Source: Myxococcus xanthus
Lineage (GTDB): Bacteria > Myxococcota > Myxococcia > Myxococcales > Myxococcaceae
Direction of reading: 5' to 3'
NCBI RefSeq assembly: GCF_006402735.1
Contig: NZ_CP017174.1
Coordinates: 4,653,001 to 4,717,000 of the forward strand
Length of the DNA: 64,000 nt
The notes beneath the pieces were generated by a model, which was not told where the DNA came from, made no database searches, and saw only the letters and a program-made list of their open reading frames with translations. The translations under genes were made by a program, and so were the position numbers. Numbering within the stretch: the stretch's first letter is position 1; each line of letters opens with the position of its first letter. Below are positions 36,938 through 45,124 of this stretch, one piece after another.

Positions 36938-37561
36938 ATGATCCGCTTGCCTGGCTGTTGTGTGGTGGCGCTGCTGTTCGCGTTCCTGCCGTCCGCGGTG
37001 CTGGCCCAGCAGCCCACCGCCGACGCCGCCACCCATGACGCCCTGCGCGTCCTCAAGCAGGAGATGGAAGACGCCCTCAATGCCCAGGACATCGACCGGC
37101 TGCTGAGCCACCTGCACCCGGATGTCTCCTTCACCACGATGAACAACGACGTGCGCGTGGGGAAGGAATCCATCCGCGCGTACTACGACGAGATGATGCG
37201 CGGGCCGAATCGCGTCGTGGACCGCATCCAGGCGAAGTTCGAGGTGGACGACCTGACCCGCCTGTACGGTGACACCGGCATCGCGCGCGGTTCGTCGCGG
37301 GACCACTACGTCCTCACGGACGGCACGGACATCGTCATCGACGGCCGGTGGACCTGCACCCTGGTCCGGGAGGGCGACCACTGGCGGATTGCCGCGTTCC
37401 ACTACTCCACCAACGTCTTCGACAATCCCCTCCTCACGCGGGTGAAGCACCTCGCGCTCGCGGGCGCGACGGTCATCGGACTTGGCGCGCTCGTGGCGGG
37501 CGCGGTCATCGGCCGGAGTCTGCGGCGCCGAAGCCCCGGGCCCGCCTCTCACGCGCCCTGA
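36938..37561 (+). CDS. Secreted NTF2-like (SnoaL/DUF4440) protein with C-terminal membrane helix
   Basis: A protein of 207 residues: Sec signal peptide (ends near VLAQQ), an NTF2-like cone domain at about 32-160 (LKQEMEDALNAQDIDRLLSH, GKESIRAYYDEMM, then DGRWTCTLVREGDHWRIAAF), and a C-terminal transmembrane helix (LAGATVIGLGALVAGAVIG) followed by basic residues. The domain is therefore periplasmic and anchored. NTF2-like folds serve as small enzymes or binding pockets; the substrate is unknown. Its 3' end overlaps the convergent PAP2/synthase fusion gene by 13 bases. Confidence 0.82.
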   Translation: MIRLPGCCVVALLFAFLPSAVLAQQPTADAATHDALRVLKQEMEDALNAQDIDRLLSHLHPDVSFTTMNNDVRVGKESIRAYYDEMMRGPNRVVDRIQAKFEVDDLTRLYGDTGIARGSSRDHYVLTDGTDIVIDGRWTCTLVREGDHWRIAAFHYSTNVFDNPLLTRVKHLALAGATVIGLGALVAGAVIGRSLRRRSPGPASHAP

Positions 37562-39048
37562 AGCCGACGGGCCGGCACTTCGGCCAGGAAGGGATGGCGC
37601 CGGGGAAGGCGCTTGCGCCAGAAGGACTCGATGGAGCGGTGGAACAGGCGCAGCAACGCCAGCCCCGGACGGCCCTCCAATGCCGCCAGCTGTCCGGCCG
37701 AATCATCCAACAACGCCCTGGCCCGGACGTACTCCGCCGTCATCCACTCGCGGCCCGGCTCCGTGCCCAACAGTGCATCGATGTGCGTAGGGTCCGCCCC
37801 CTCACTCCGGACGGCCGCCGCGACCACTTCCGGAACGTTGTAGAGCCCCTGGACCAGGTCCTCCCGCAGGTCCCGCATCACCGAGCACCAACCGAATGCA
37901 TCCATCAGCGCGGGCGCGTCCTCGGCCCGGACGCCCGCCCCGGCGACGTGCAGCATCAAATCCACCGACAAGCAGAACGTGTCGCGTTGCTGCGCGCGAA
38001 GCGCCTCCGCGCTCCACCACTGTCCGGCCTTCACCCGCTCCCGGTCCTTGCGCATCGTCCGCACCAGCGCGAAGACCTGGGCGCGCGCCGTGTCGTCTCC
38101 CAGCCGCTCGAGCAGCACGCGCCCCAGCGTGGCCGCCGTCCCCCGGTCCTCCCCTCGCCCCGACTCCAGCTCCAAGAGGAGCGCGTCCACCCAATCGAGC
38201 GGCTCTCCGTCCACGGCGCGGTCCCCGTCCAGCACGTCGTCCACCAGTTGGAGGAAGCAGAAGCCCACCCGAGCCACCCGTGCCTCGCGCCACCACCGGC
38301 TCACCGCGTAGCGGTAGAGCACCAGGGCAATCAGCCCGTAACGCAGGTGACGCCGCGCGAAGCGGTAGGACTCCCGGGCGCACAAGGCTTCGACTCGCAG
38401 GGCCTCCAGGAACGCCGCGCGGCGCGTCCAGGGAGCCACCCACCGCCACGTGCCCCAGGCCAACAATGCCCCCGCGACCACATCCACCACGTGGTGTTCG
38501 TGGATGAGCAACGTCGACGCCGCGATGGCCAGCGCCCACAGGCCGAACAGGGCACGCCCCAGCGCCCCCGCCCGCTCCGCGTAGGCCAGGGCCGCCGTGC
38601 ACGCGAAGGCCACGTGGAGGGACGGCAGGTAGTTCCGCTCCAGGTTCAGCGTGTCCGCCAACTGGAAGACGCCCGCCCAGGTCCCCTCCACGGCGCGCGG
38701 CGGCCAGGCTACCTCCACCGGGAAGAGCAGGAAGCTCACACCCGCGAGCGCTGTCTCCACACATAACGCCAGCGCGAAGGGCACCATGTCCCGCCACGTC
38801 CGGAAGACGAACAGGGACAGCAGGAGCAACACGTCCATGCTGACGTAGACCAGCGCCCAGGACGGCATGAACGGGATGTGACGCTCGAAGGGCAGCTCTA
38901 CCCGGAGGCCCCCGGTGTAGAAGCCCGTGAGCCAACTCGCGCCGCCGTAGACGGCGACGAAGAACAGGGCGAAGCCCATGGCCATGACGGCCGTGAGGAC
39001 CAGCTCTTCCTTGCGTGGCCAGCCGAACAACGCGGGACGCGGGCTCAT
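37549..39048 (-). CDS. PAP2 (AUR1-like) domain fused to a squalene/phytoene synthase-like domain
   Basis: A fusion of 499 residues. The N-terminal 205 residues are a six-helix PAP2_3 domain with LPSLHVAFA (Pro142-His145) and HEHHVVD (His185, Asp189). The first PAP2 motif (KxxxxxxRP) is missing, as in AUR1/inositol-phosphorylceramide synthase relatives. Residues of about 215-490 resemble head-to-head isoprenyl synthases: FCFLQLVDDVLDGD (Asp270, Asp271, Asp274) and MRDLREDLVQGLYNVPEV (Asp393, Glu396, Asp397) are the two Mg2+-diphosphate motifs. It may join isoprenoid diphosphates and remove or transfer the phosphate (inference). It overlaps the desaturase by 4 bases. Confidence 0.85.
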   Translation of the reverse strand: MSPRPALFGWPRKEELVLTAVMAMGFALFFVAVYGGASWLTGFYTGGLRVELPFERHIPFMPSWALVYVSMDVLLLLSLFVFRTWRDMVPFALALCVETALAGVSFLLFPVEVAWPPRAVEGTWAGVFQLADTLNLERNYLPSLHVAFACTAALAYAERAGALGRALFGLWALAIAASTLLIHEHHVVDVVAGALLAWGTWRWVAPWTRRAAFLEALRVEALCARESYRFARRHLRYGLIALVLYRYAVSRWWREARVARVGFCFLQLVDDVLDGDRAVDGEPLDWVDALLLELESGRGEDRGTAATLGRVLLERLGDDTARAQVFALVRTMRKDRERVKAGQWWSAEALRAQQRDTFCLSVDLMLHVAGAGVRAEDAPALMDAFGWCSVMRDLREDLVQGLYNVPEVVAAAVRSEGADPTHIDALLGTEPGREWMTAEYVRARALLDDSAGQLAALEGRPGLALLRLFHRSIESFWRKRLPRRHPFLAEVPARRLQGA

Positions 39049-39971
39049 CGCTCCTCCATTGCGGCGGGCAGTGGCCGAGGGCCTCGCCACATGGACAGCC
39101 AGATGCGCAGGAAGGACGGTCGCGCCACCTCCGGGTCCACGTAGCGCCCCAGGTAGAGCCAGGGCACGTGCGGGTGCCGGTGATGGGCCCGGTGATAGTG
39201 GTAGTTGAGGAACAGCCACCGCACCGGAGCGGCCACGCGCAGGTCCCACGCGCCGTCACGGACATGCAGCGGTGACCACGCATGGTCCGCGTATTGGAGC
39301 GCGCTCCAGTTGACGGCGAAGGCCGCGTAGCAGAGCCCCCACCCCATCGCGGACACATCCAACGCCAACACGAGTCCCACCTGCACACAGGCCGCCAGCA
39401 GCACCTCCGCGCGGATGGCGCCTCCAGGCGCTGCTTCCAGGCGTCCGAGGTACGCGTCCGCGCCGGTCTGCTCGCCGTACCGGGTGCCCGTGCCGCGCAG
39501 CCGGTGCAGCAATCCGGGAACGAGCGCGAAGGCCACCGCCCCCACCGGGACGAACAGCCAGTAGAGCCCGGTGAGGATGGAGTACCACTGCGCCCGCTTC
39601 AGGAAGCGGTTGTCTCCGGGCCGGAAGTAGTCGAACTGCTCCAGGTGCGTCCGGTTGTGGCGGTGGTGGTTCAGGTGGAAGGCGCGCTGCATCGTGAAGG
39701 ACGTGGGAAAGAACGCCGCGGCCACCCGGCCCAGCGTGTCGTTCACCCGCCGCACGGGGTGCAGCACGCCGTGCGTGGCCTCATGCAGCAGCGAGAACAC
39801 GGTGTTGTTCACGAAGGAGAAGACGACCGCCGCCAGGAGTTGGACGGAGAGCTGCTCCGCATGTGACGCAAGCCACAAGCATCCGGCACAGGCCGCCATC
39901 GCGCAGACCAGGAGCACGGCGTTGAGCGCGGCCGGAATCGGGGTTCCCTCGCCCTCACCCGCGGTCATCAT
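39045..39971 (-). CDS. Membrane fatty-acid/lipid desaturase
   Basis: A di-iron membrane desaturase or hydroxylase of 308 residues. All three histidine boxes are present: HEATH (63-67), HLNHHRH (99-105) and HYHRAHH (258-264), with four hydrophobic helices. These enzymes use O2 and electrons from a ferredoxin or cytochrome to desaturate or hydroxylate acyl or polyene chains. GGAGG lies before ATG 39971. It overlaps the upstream Rieske gene by 17 bases and the downstream fusion gene by 4, so the three are expressed as one unit. The substrate is unknown. Confidence 0.9.
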   Translation of the reverse strand: MMTAGEGEGTPIPAALNAVLLVCAMAACAGCLWLASHAEQLSVQLLAAVVFSFVNNTVFSLLHEATHGVLHPVRRVNDTLGRVAAAFFPTSFTMQRAFHLNHHRHNRTHLEQFDYFRPGDNRFLKRAQWYSILTGLYWLFVPVGAVAFALVPGLLHRLRGTGTRYGEQTGADAYLGRLEAAPGGAIRAEVLLAACVQVGLVLALDVSAMGWGLCYAAFAVNWSALQYADHAWSPLHVRDGAWDLRVAAPVRWLFLNYHYHRAHHRHPHVPWLYLGRYVDPEVARPSFLRIWLSMWRGPRPLPAAMEER

Positions 39972-40914
39972 CGGGCGCCTCCGGCAAGTTGTCGGTGAAG
40001 TCGAGCACCTGGCGCAGCACCGGGTCCGCCGCCGCTCCCGCCCGGTTGAAGCGCATCCCGTCGAGCACGGACAGGTCGCGCCGCAGGAACGACGTGAACA
40101 GCCACCGCGACACCTGGAGCGCCAGCCAGTCCACCCCCGGAAGCCGACTGCGCCGCGCGGCGAAGGCCAGCCGCACGAACAACCCCTCCTCACTCTGATG
40201 AAGGCCCGCGAGCAACGCGCTTCGCGTGCGCCCCAGGTCGGTCTCCACGGACAGGAGCGTGCCGCCATGCAGCGTGAGCGTGACACCGATGCGATCGCCG
40301 GACAGGAACTTCATCACCCGGTCACTGAGCCCGCTGCCCGTGACGCGGGACGTGTACCGAACGCGCAAGGTGAACGGGTCCGGGCGCTCTACCACCGGCG
40401 CGTCCCGCAGCTCGCGATGGTGCACCGTGCGCAGGTGCTCCAGGTCGAAGGCATTGGCCACCACGGGCAGCCAGTCACAACGCACCGCGAAGCGATCCGA
40501 CGTCCCCCAGCGCAACGCCCCGTTGCCCAACTCCGGCGGAGGAAAGAGCACCACCGGGCCATTGAAGACCAGGATGGCGCCGTACCGCTCCACCACGGGG
40601 AAGGCCCGCTGTGCCGTCTTCCCTCGGCAGGCGCCACTGCCGTCGAACTGCCAGTGGTGGAGCGGACACCGCAGCGAATCACCCACCACGGTGCCACGAC
40701 CCAGGTGCGCGCCCATGTGGGGACAATGGGCGGCGAGGGCGTGGACCGCGCCGCTCCGTCCCCGGAAGAGGACCAGCTCCCGTGTTCCCGTGCTCCAACG
40801 CATCACCTGCCCGGGCCGGAGCGCCTCGGAGGGGCACACGAGGTGCCACGCGCGCAGCCGGCCTGGCTCGGGGTGACGCCCAGGCTCCGGCCGCGAGGCA
40901 ATCTTCACCACCAT
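39955..40914 (-). CDS. Rieske-type non-heme iron oxygenase
   Basis: A Rieske oxygenase alpha-subunit-like protein of 319 residues. The [2Fe-2S] site is CPHMGAHL (Cys64, His66) and CPLHHWQF (Cys83, His86). The mononuclear iron motif is NAFDLEHLRTVHH (Asp157, His160, His165). The layout resembles single-component KshA/Neverland-type oxygenases, which act on sterol-like or other hydrophobic rings, so an isoprenoid or lipid substrate is reasonable. No reductase gene is adjacent. It is first in the Rieske-desaturase-fusion unit and divergent from a sensor kinase. Confidence 0.88.
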   Translation of the reverse strand: MVVKIASRPEPGRHPEPGRLRAWHLVCPSEALRPGQVMRWSTGTRELVLFRGRSGAVHALAAHCPHMGAHLGRGTVVGDSLRCPLHHWQFDGSGACRGKTAQRAFPVVERYGAILVFNGPVVLFPPPELGNGALRWGTSDRFAVRCDWLPVVANAFDLEHLRTVHHRELRDAPVVERPDPFTLRVRYTSRVTGSGLSDRVMKFLSGDRIGVTLTLHGGTLLSVETDLGRTRSALLAGLHQSEEGLFVRLAFAARRSRLPGVDWLALQVSRWLFTSFLRRDLSVLDGMRFNRAGAAADPVLRQVLDFTDNLPEAPDDDRG

Positions 40915-41376
40915 GTCGAGACCCTAACGGACCGTCCCGCCCTGTGGCCATCCGCACGCGGAGGGAAGTGCCCCCTCGCGAAGCCCCCAAGGCCGATGCC
41001 CTCGCTCGCTGGCGAACACCGTCGGACCAGGAGCGTCCCCGCCGAGACATGCCACGCGAGGGCCCGTTCGTGGCCCCCTCCTCCTCCTTGGGCTCGCCGT
41101 GGAGCGTGACGCGGAAAGAGTCACGGAGGTCGCCAGTCCCTTGCGGGAAGGACTCCCAGGCGCGCTGTGGCGGACGGCCAAGGCGTGCGCCGTGGCGGGG
41201 CTGGCCCTGGACCTGCTGCCGCGGCGTCCCCGGTGGATAGAGGTGGCGGCGGACGGCCGGCCCTTGGAATTCCCTCTCCTAGTGCTGCGCTAGCACTGCA
41301 TTCAACGAGACACGTTGAGTGTCTCCGGATGCGGGAAGCAGCAGGCGATGTCCATCATGGAGGATGAGGACTCCCG
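40915..41376. other. Intergenic region, possible gene remnant
   Basis: About 460 bases between the divergent Rieske and sensor-kinase genes. The only frame with coding-like codon use is 41099-41293 on the plus strand (64 residues, includes GALWRTAKACAVAGLALDLL). It has no ribosome-binding site and no family I recognise, so it may be a fragment. A small dyad at 41281-41297 overlaps its stop. Confidence 0.4.
41281..41297. promoter_or_regulatory. Small inverted repeat upstream of sensor kinase
   Basis: AGTGCT and AGCACT separated by GCGCT, about 80 bases ahead of the kinase start. It could be an operator or a short terminator; there is no way to choose from sequence. Confidence 0.35.
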
Positions 41377-43035
41377 ATGACGAGCGTTGCGGGCATCATC
41401 CGTCGACATCAAGAGGAAATCATCCGGCGGTGGTTCGAGCAGGCAGCTCAGGCCGCGTCCGCTCGAGGGCTCGACGCCCCCGAGTTCAAGAACATCATGC
41501 CTGTCTACGTGGCCTCGCTCGCTGACGAGGAAGGGGCGCCCGGTGCGCTTGCCCACGCGCGGCGGGCGCACGTCGAGACGCATGTGGCCGCCCGCCTCCG
41601 GCAGGGCTTCAACGTGGCGGAGGTCATCGAGGAGTTCGCCATCCTGGGACGGTGCATCGCCAGCATGTGGGCGAACGCTTCGCCTGAAGCCCGCCCTAGC
41701 GCCCTTGACGTCGAGCGGCTCTTCACCGAACTGCATGCCGCATCGACCGCCGTGTCGGAACTCTTCAGCCGTCACCTGCTGGAGGATGAACAGACGGAGA
41801 AGCGATACCTGCGACTGCTCCAGAAGGTGGCCAGTGAGGCGCTCGTCGAGGGGGATGCGGCATCCCTGCGTGACCACTTGAAGGATGTCCTCGAGTTGAT
41901 CATCGAGGCGATGGGCGCCCAGAGTGGTGCCGTGCTCCTGTATGAGGCCGAGGGGGAGCGACTCGTCACCGCGGCCGCCGCGGGATTGGCGAGCGATCAG
42001 CTCGAGCACTACGCGGCATCCATGAATCCTGCGTCCTTTCCTGGCAGGGTTGCCGCCGCGGGCGAGGAGACCAGCTCGGTCCTGGATGCCGAGACGGCGT
42101 CGCTCGAGGTGAGCCCTCCGCTGCGTCAGAGCGGACTTCGTTCGCTGCTCGGGGTTCGACTTCCCCCCCACCGCGCACTGGTAGGCATCATGTATGTCGG
42201 CCTTGCCGAGGTCAGGGAATTCACCGCCCGGGAGAAGGGGCGGCTCCTGTCTCTGGGCCAGCAGCTGAGCGTCCACCTGGACAACGCCAAGCTGTACGAG
42301 AATCTGCGCGAGAAAATCGAAGCGTTGCAGGCCGAGCGAGCGCTTCGCGAGCACTTCGTCTCGGTGCTCGCCCACGACCTTCGCGGCCCCCTGTCGGCGG
42401 CAAAGTCTGGGGCTCAGCTGCTTATGCGGCATCCCGAGCGACTGGACCAACGACGCGACCTGGCGATGCGCATTGACCGGAACATCGAACGCACCGACCG
42501 GATGGTGCGGGATCTCCTCGACGCGAACCGCATCCAGGGGGGCCAGCGGCTCCCGCTTCGCCTCGACATGTGCGACCTGGGCGGTGTCGCTCAGGAAGTG
42601 GTCGAAGAGCTGATTGCGCTCCATGGGGACCGCTTCGTCCTCCACTCGGAGGAGCGCGTCCGGGGAATCTGGAGCGCGGAAGAGCTCCGCCGCGCTCTCT
42701 GGAACCTGGGCAGCAACGCCATCAAGTACGGGGCCGCCGCGGAGCCCATCACCTTCACCGTCACACGCGCCGGAGACCGGGCGCGAGCGTCCGTCCACAA
42801 CCGCGGCCCCGTCCTCGCGCCCGCTGACCAGGAACAGATTTTCAAGCCCTTCACCCGGACCCACTCTGCGCAGGGAGGCCCTTCGAAGGGTTGGGGGCTT
42901 GGACTGACGCTCGTCTGGGGGTGTGCGCAAGCACATGGAGGAACGGTCTCCGTCCAGAGTGACGCCGCGACCGGAACGACCTTCTCCCTGGAGCTGCCGC
43001 TGGACGCCCGCCCCTACCAACCTCGCGAGCCGTGA
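41377..43035 (+). CDS. Sensor histidine kinase (RsbRD-N, GAF, HisKA, HATPase)
   Basis: A soluble kinase of 552 residues with no membrane helices. The order is: an RsbRD N-terminal-like all-helical domain (about 5-140), a GAF domain (165-305), a HisKA domain with SVLAHDLRGPLS (phospho-acceptor His333), and a HATPase domain with an N box at WNLGSNAIKYG (Asn447) and a G2 box at GWGLGLTLVWG. The G1 box reads HNRGPV, with Asn where most kinases have Asp, a variant also seen in the bacteriophytochrome-like group. There is no response regulator next to it, so it is an orphan kinase, common in myxobacteria. Confidence 0.9.
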   Translation: MTSVAGIIRRHQEEIIRRWFEQAAQAASARGLDAPEFKNIMPVYVASLADEEGAPGALAHARRAHVETHVAARLRQGFNVAEVIEEFAILGRCIASMWANASPEARPSALDVERLFTELHAASTAVSELFSRHLLEDEQTEKRYLRLLQKVASEALVEGDAASLRDHLKDVLELIIEAMGAQSGAVLLYEAEGERLVTAAAAGLASDQLEHYAASMNPASFPGRVAAAGEETSSVLDAETASLEVSPPLRQSGLRSLLGVRLPPHRALVGIMYVGLAEVREFTAREKGRLLSLGQQLSVHLDNAKLYENLREKIEALQAERALREHFVSVLAHDLRGPLSAAKSGAQLLMRHPERLDQRRDLAMRIDRNIERTDRMVRDLLDANRIQGGQRLPLRLDMCDLGGVAQEVVEELIALHGDRFVLHSEERVRGIWSAEELRRALWNLGSNAIKYGAAAEPITFTVTRAGDRARASVHNRGPVLAPADQEQIFKPFTRTHSAQGGPSKGWGLGLTLVWGCAQAHGGTVSVQSDAATGTTFSLELPLDARPYQPREP

Positions 43036-43125
43036 GCCGCCGTCCTGCCCCGGTATCGGGCGTTGGCTGACAGAAGGGTGACACCCCAGTACCCCGGCCA
43101 ATGGAGGAGCGCCGGAGCTTGCCGC

Positions 43126-44919
43126 TCAAGACTTCCCGCCGCCCCGAGGCAGCAGTGTCTCCACCATGCCCTTGAGCGACTGCTTCAGGATGCCGCCCGT
43201 GTCCACGTCGCCCTTCGCCAGCGCCTGGGCATAATGCTTCGCCTGTTCGAAGGTGATGTGGGGCGGTAGCAGCGGGACGTCCGGGTCCACGTAGGCCTCG
43301 AAGACGACGGGCCGGTCGGCGCTCAGCGCCTCATCCCACGCGCGGCCCAGCGACTCCGGCCGGTCCACGCGAATGCCCTTGAAGCCCAGGGACTCCGCAT
43401 AGGCCGCGTAGGGGAAGTCCGGCAGGTCCTGGGACGCGGGCAACTTCGGATCGCCCGCCAGCACGCGCTGCTCCCACGTCACCATGTTGAGGTCCCGGTT
43501 GTTGAGGACCATGACGATGAAGCGCGGGTCCTTCCACTCCTTCCAGTACTTGGCCACGGTGATGAGCTCCGCGTTGCCATTCATCTGCATGGCGCCGTCG
43601 CCCACCAGCGCGATGACGGGCCTGTGCGGGAATGCGAACTTGGCGCCGATGGCGTAGGGCACGCCGCAGCCCATGCTGGCCAGGTTCCCGGACAGCGAGG
43701 CCATCATCCCCTTGCGTATCTTCAGGTGCTGCGCGTACCAGCTCGTGCCCGACCCCGAATCCGCCGTCAGGATGACGCCATCCGGCAGCCGGGGCGACAG
43801 CTCGAAGAACACGCGCCGCGGGTTGAGGGGATTCGCGCTGTCCATCGCGAGCGCCTCCGCCGTCTTCTCCCACTGCCGCACGCTCTTCACCACGCTGTCG
43901 CGCCAGCTCCGGTCCTTCTTGTGCTCGAGCATGGGAATCAGCGCCTTCAACGTCTCCTGACTGTCCCCCACCAGCGCCACCTCCATGGGGTAGCGGATGG
44001 CCAGCATCCGGCCATCGAGGTCGATTTGAACGCCCCGGGCCTGCCCCTCCTTCGGGAGGAACTCCGAGTACGGAAAGCTGGTGCCCACCATCAGCAACGT
44101 GTCGCAGTCCGACATCAGGTCCCAGCTCGCCTTGGTGCCCAGCAGCCCGATGGAGCCGGTGACATAGGGCACGTCATCCGGCAGCACCGCCTTGCCCAGC
44201 AGGGCCTTCGCCACGCCCGCGCCCAACAGCTCCGCCACGTGCATCACCTCGTCCGCCGCGGCCTGCGCTCCGGCACCCACCAGCATGGCCACCTTCTTCC
44301 CGGCGTTGAGCACGTCCGCCGCCCGCCGCAAGTCCCGCTCGCGAGGCAGCACGCGCGGCACGCTGTAGCCCACGCTCGAATGGAGGGTGCCGTGCGCGTG
44401 CGGAGGCTTGTGGTAGGCCTCTTCCTGGACGTCATTGGGGATGATGACGCACGTCACGGTGCGCTCGTAGATGGCGACGCGCATCGCCCGGTCCACCGCG
44501 TGGCGGATGGCGGAGGGGCTGGTCACCATGGTGATGTATTCGCTGGCCACGTCCTTGAAGAGGGACAACAGGTCCACCTCCTGCTGGAAGTGGCCGCCCA
44601 GCGCGGCGCGCGTCTGTTGTCCGACGATGGCCACCACCGGCTGGTGGTCCAGCTTGGCGTCATAGAGGCCATTGAGCAGGTGGATGGCCCCGGGCCCCGA
44701 CGTGGCCAGACACACGCCCGGCTCGCCGGTGAACTTCGCGTGCGCACAGGCCATGAACGCGGACATCTCTTCATGGCGCGTCTGCACGAAGCGGAACTCC
44801 GACGTGCGCCCGAGCGCGCCGAGGATGCCGTTGATGCCGTCACCGGGATAGCCATAGATGCGGCGGACGCCCCACTGGGACAGGCGGTGCAGCAGGTAGT
44901 CGGAGACGGTGGCGCTCAT
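43126..44919 (-). CDS. Pyruvate oxidase-like thiamine-diphosphate enzyme
   Basis: A ThDP-dependent enzyme of 597 residues related to pyruvate oxidase (PoxB) and acetolactate synthase. Features: IYGYPGDGINGILGAL at the N-terminus, TRHEEMSAFMACAHAKFTGE with the cofactor-activating Glu (50 or 51), SGPGAIHLLNGLYDA, and the C-terminal ThDP motif VGDGAMQMNGNAELITV ending in LNNRDLN. Pyruvate oxidases decarboxylate pyruvate to acetate with FAD and quinone. Whether FAD binds here is not clear, and other 2-oxo acids are possible. GAGGAGCC precedes the ATG. It is divergent from mrpA. Confidence 0.85.
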   Translation of the reverse strand: MSATVSDYLLHRLSQWGVRRIYGYPGDGINGILGALGRTSEFRFVQTRHEEMSAFMACAHAKFTGEPGVCLATSGPGAIHLLNGLYDAKLDHQPVVAIVGQQTRAALGGHFQQEVDLLSLFKDVASEYITMVTSPSAIRHAVDRAMRVAIYERTVTCVIIPNDVQEEAYHKPPHAHGTLHSSVGYSVPRVLPRERDLRRAADVLNAGKKVAMLVGAGAQAAADEVMHVAELLGAGVAKALLGKAVLPDDVPYVTGSIGLLGTKASWDLMSDCDTLLMVGTSFPYSEFLPKEGQARGVQIDLDGRMLAIRYPMEVALVGDSQETLKALIPMLEHKKDRSWRDSVVKSVRQWEKTAEALAMDSANPLNPRRVFFELSPRLPDGVILTADSGSGTSWYAQHLKIRKGMMASLSGNLASMGCGVPYAIGAKFAFPHRPVIALVGDGAMQMNGNAELITVAKYWKEWKDPRFIVMVLNNRDLNMVTWEQRVLAGDPKLPASQDLPDFPYAAYAESLGFKGIRVDRPESLGRAWDEALSADRPVVFEAYVDPDVPLLPPHITFEQAKHYAQALAKGDVDTGGILKQSLKGMVETLLPRGGGKS

Positions 44920-45124
44920 GACGGCTCCTCGGGTTCGGGGACGCCATCAAGCTAGGCACCCGGGCACCGCCGCCTGCGGCGGAGCTCCCATCCGCCCGTC
45001 CAGCGGCCGGGGCAGCGACCGGGCACTGGTCGACACTTCGAGGCTGGGCGACCGCGGGGACTGTCCACCACTGGCCCTCGCGGAGGCCGTGCAAGGAAGA
45101 AGCCTGGAGGCAGACACCCAGGCA

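Noticed and set aside
41099..41293. 64-residue frame upstream of the sensor kinase
   Set aside because: Codon use is gene-like but there is no ribosome-binding site, no recognised family and a GTG start only; left as a possible remnant.
41302..43101. 599-residue open frame on the minus strand
   Set aside because: Antisense to the sensor kinase, which has clear domain motifs.
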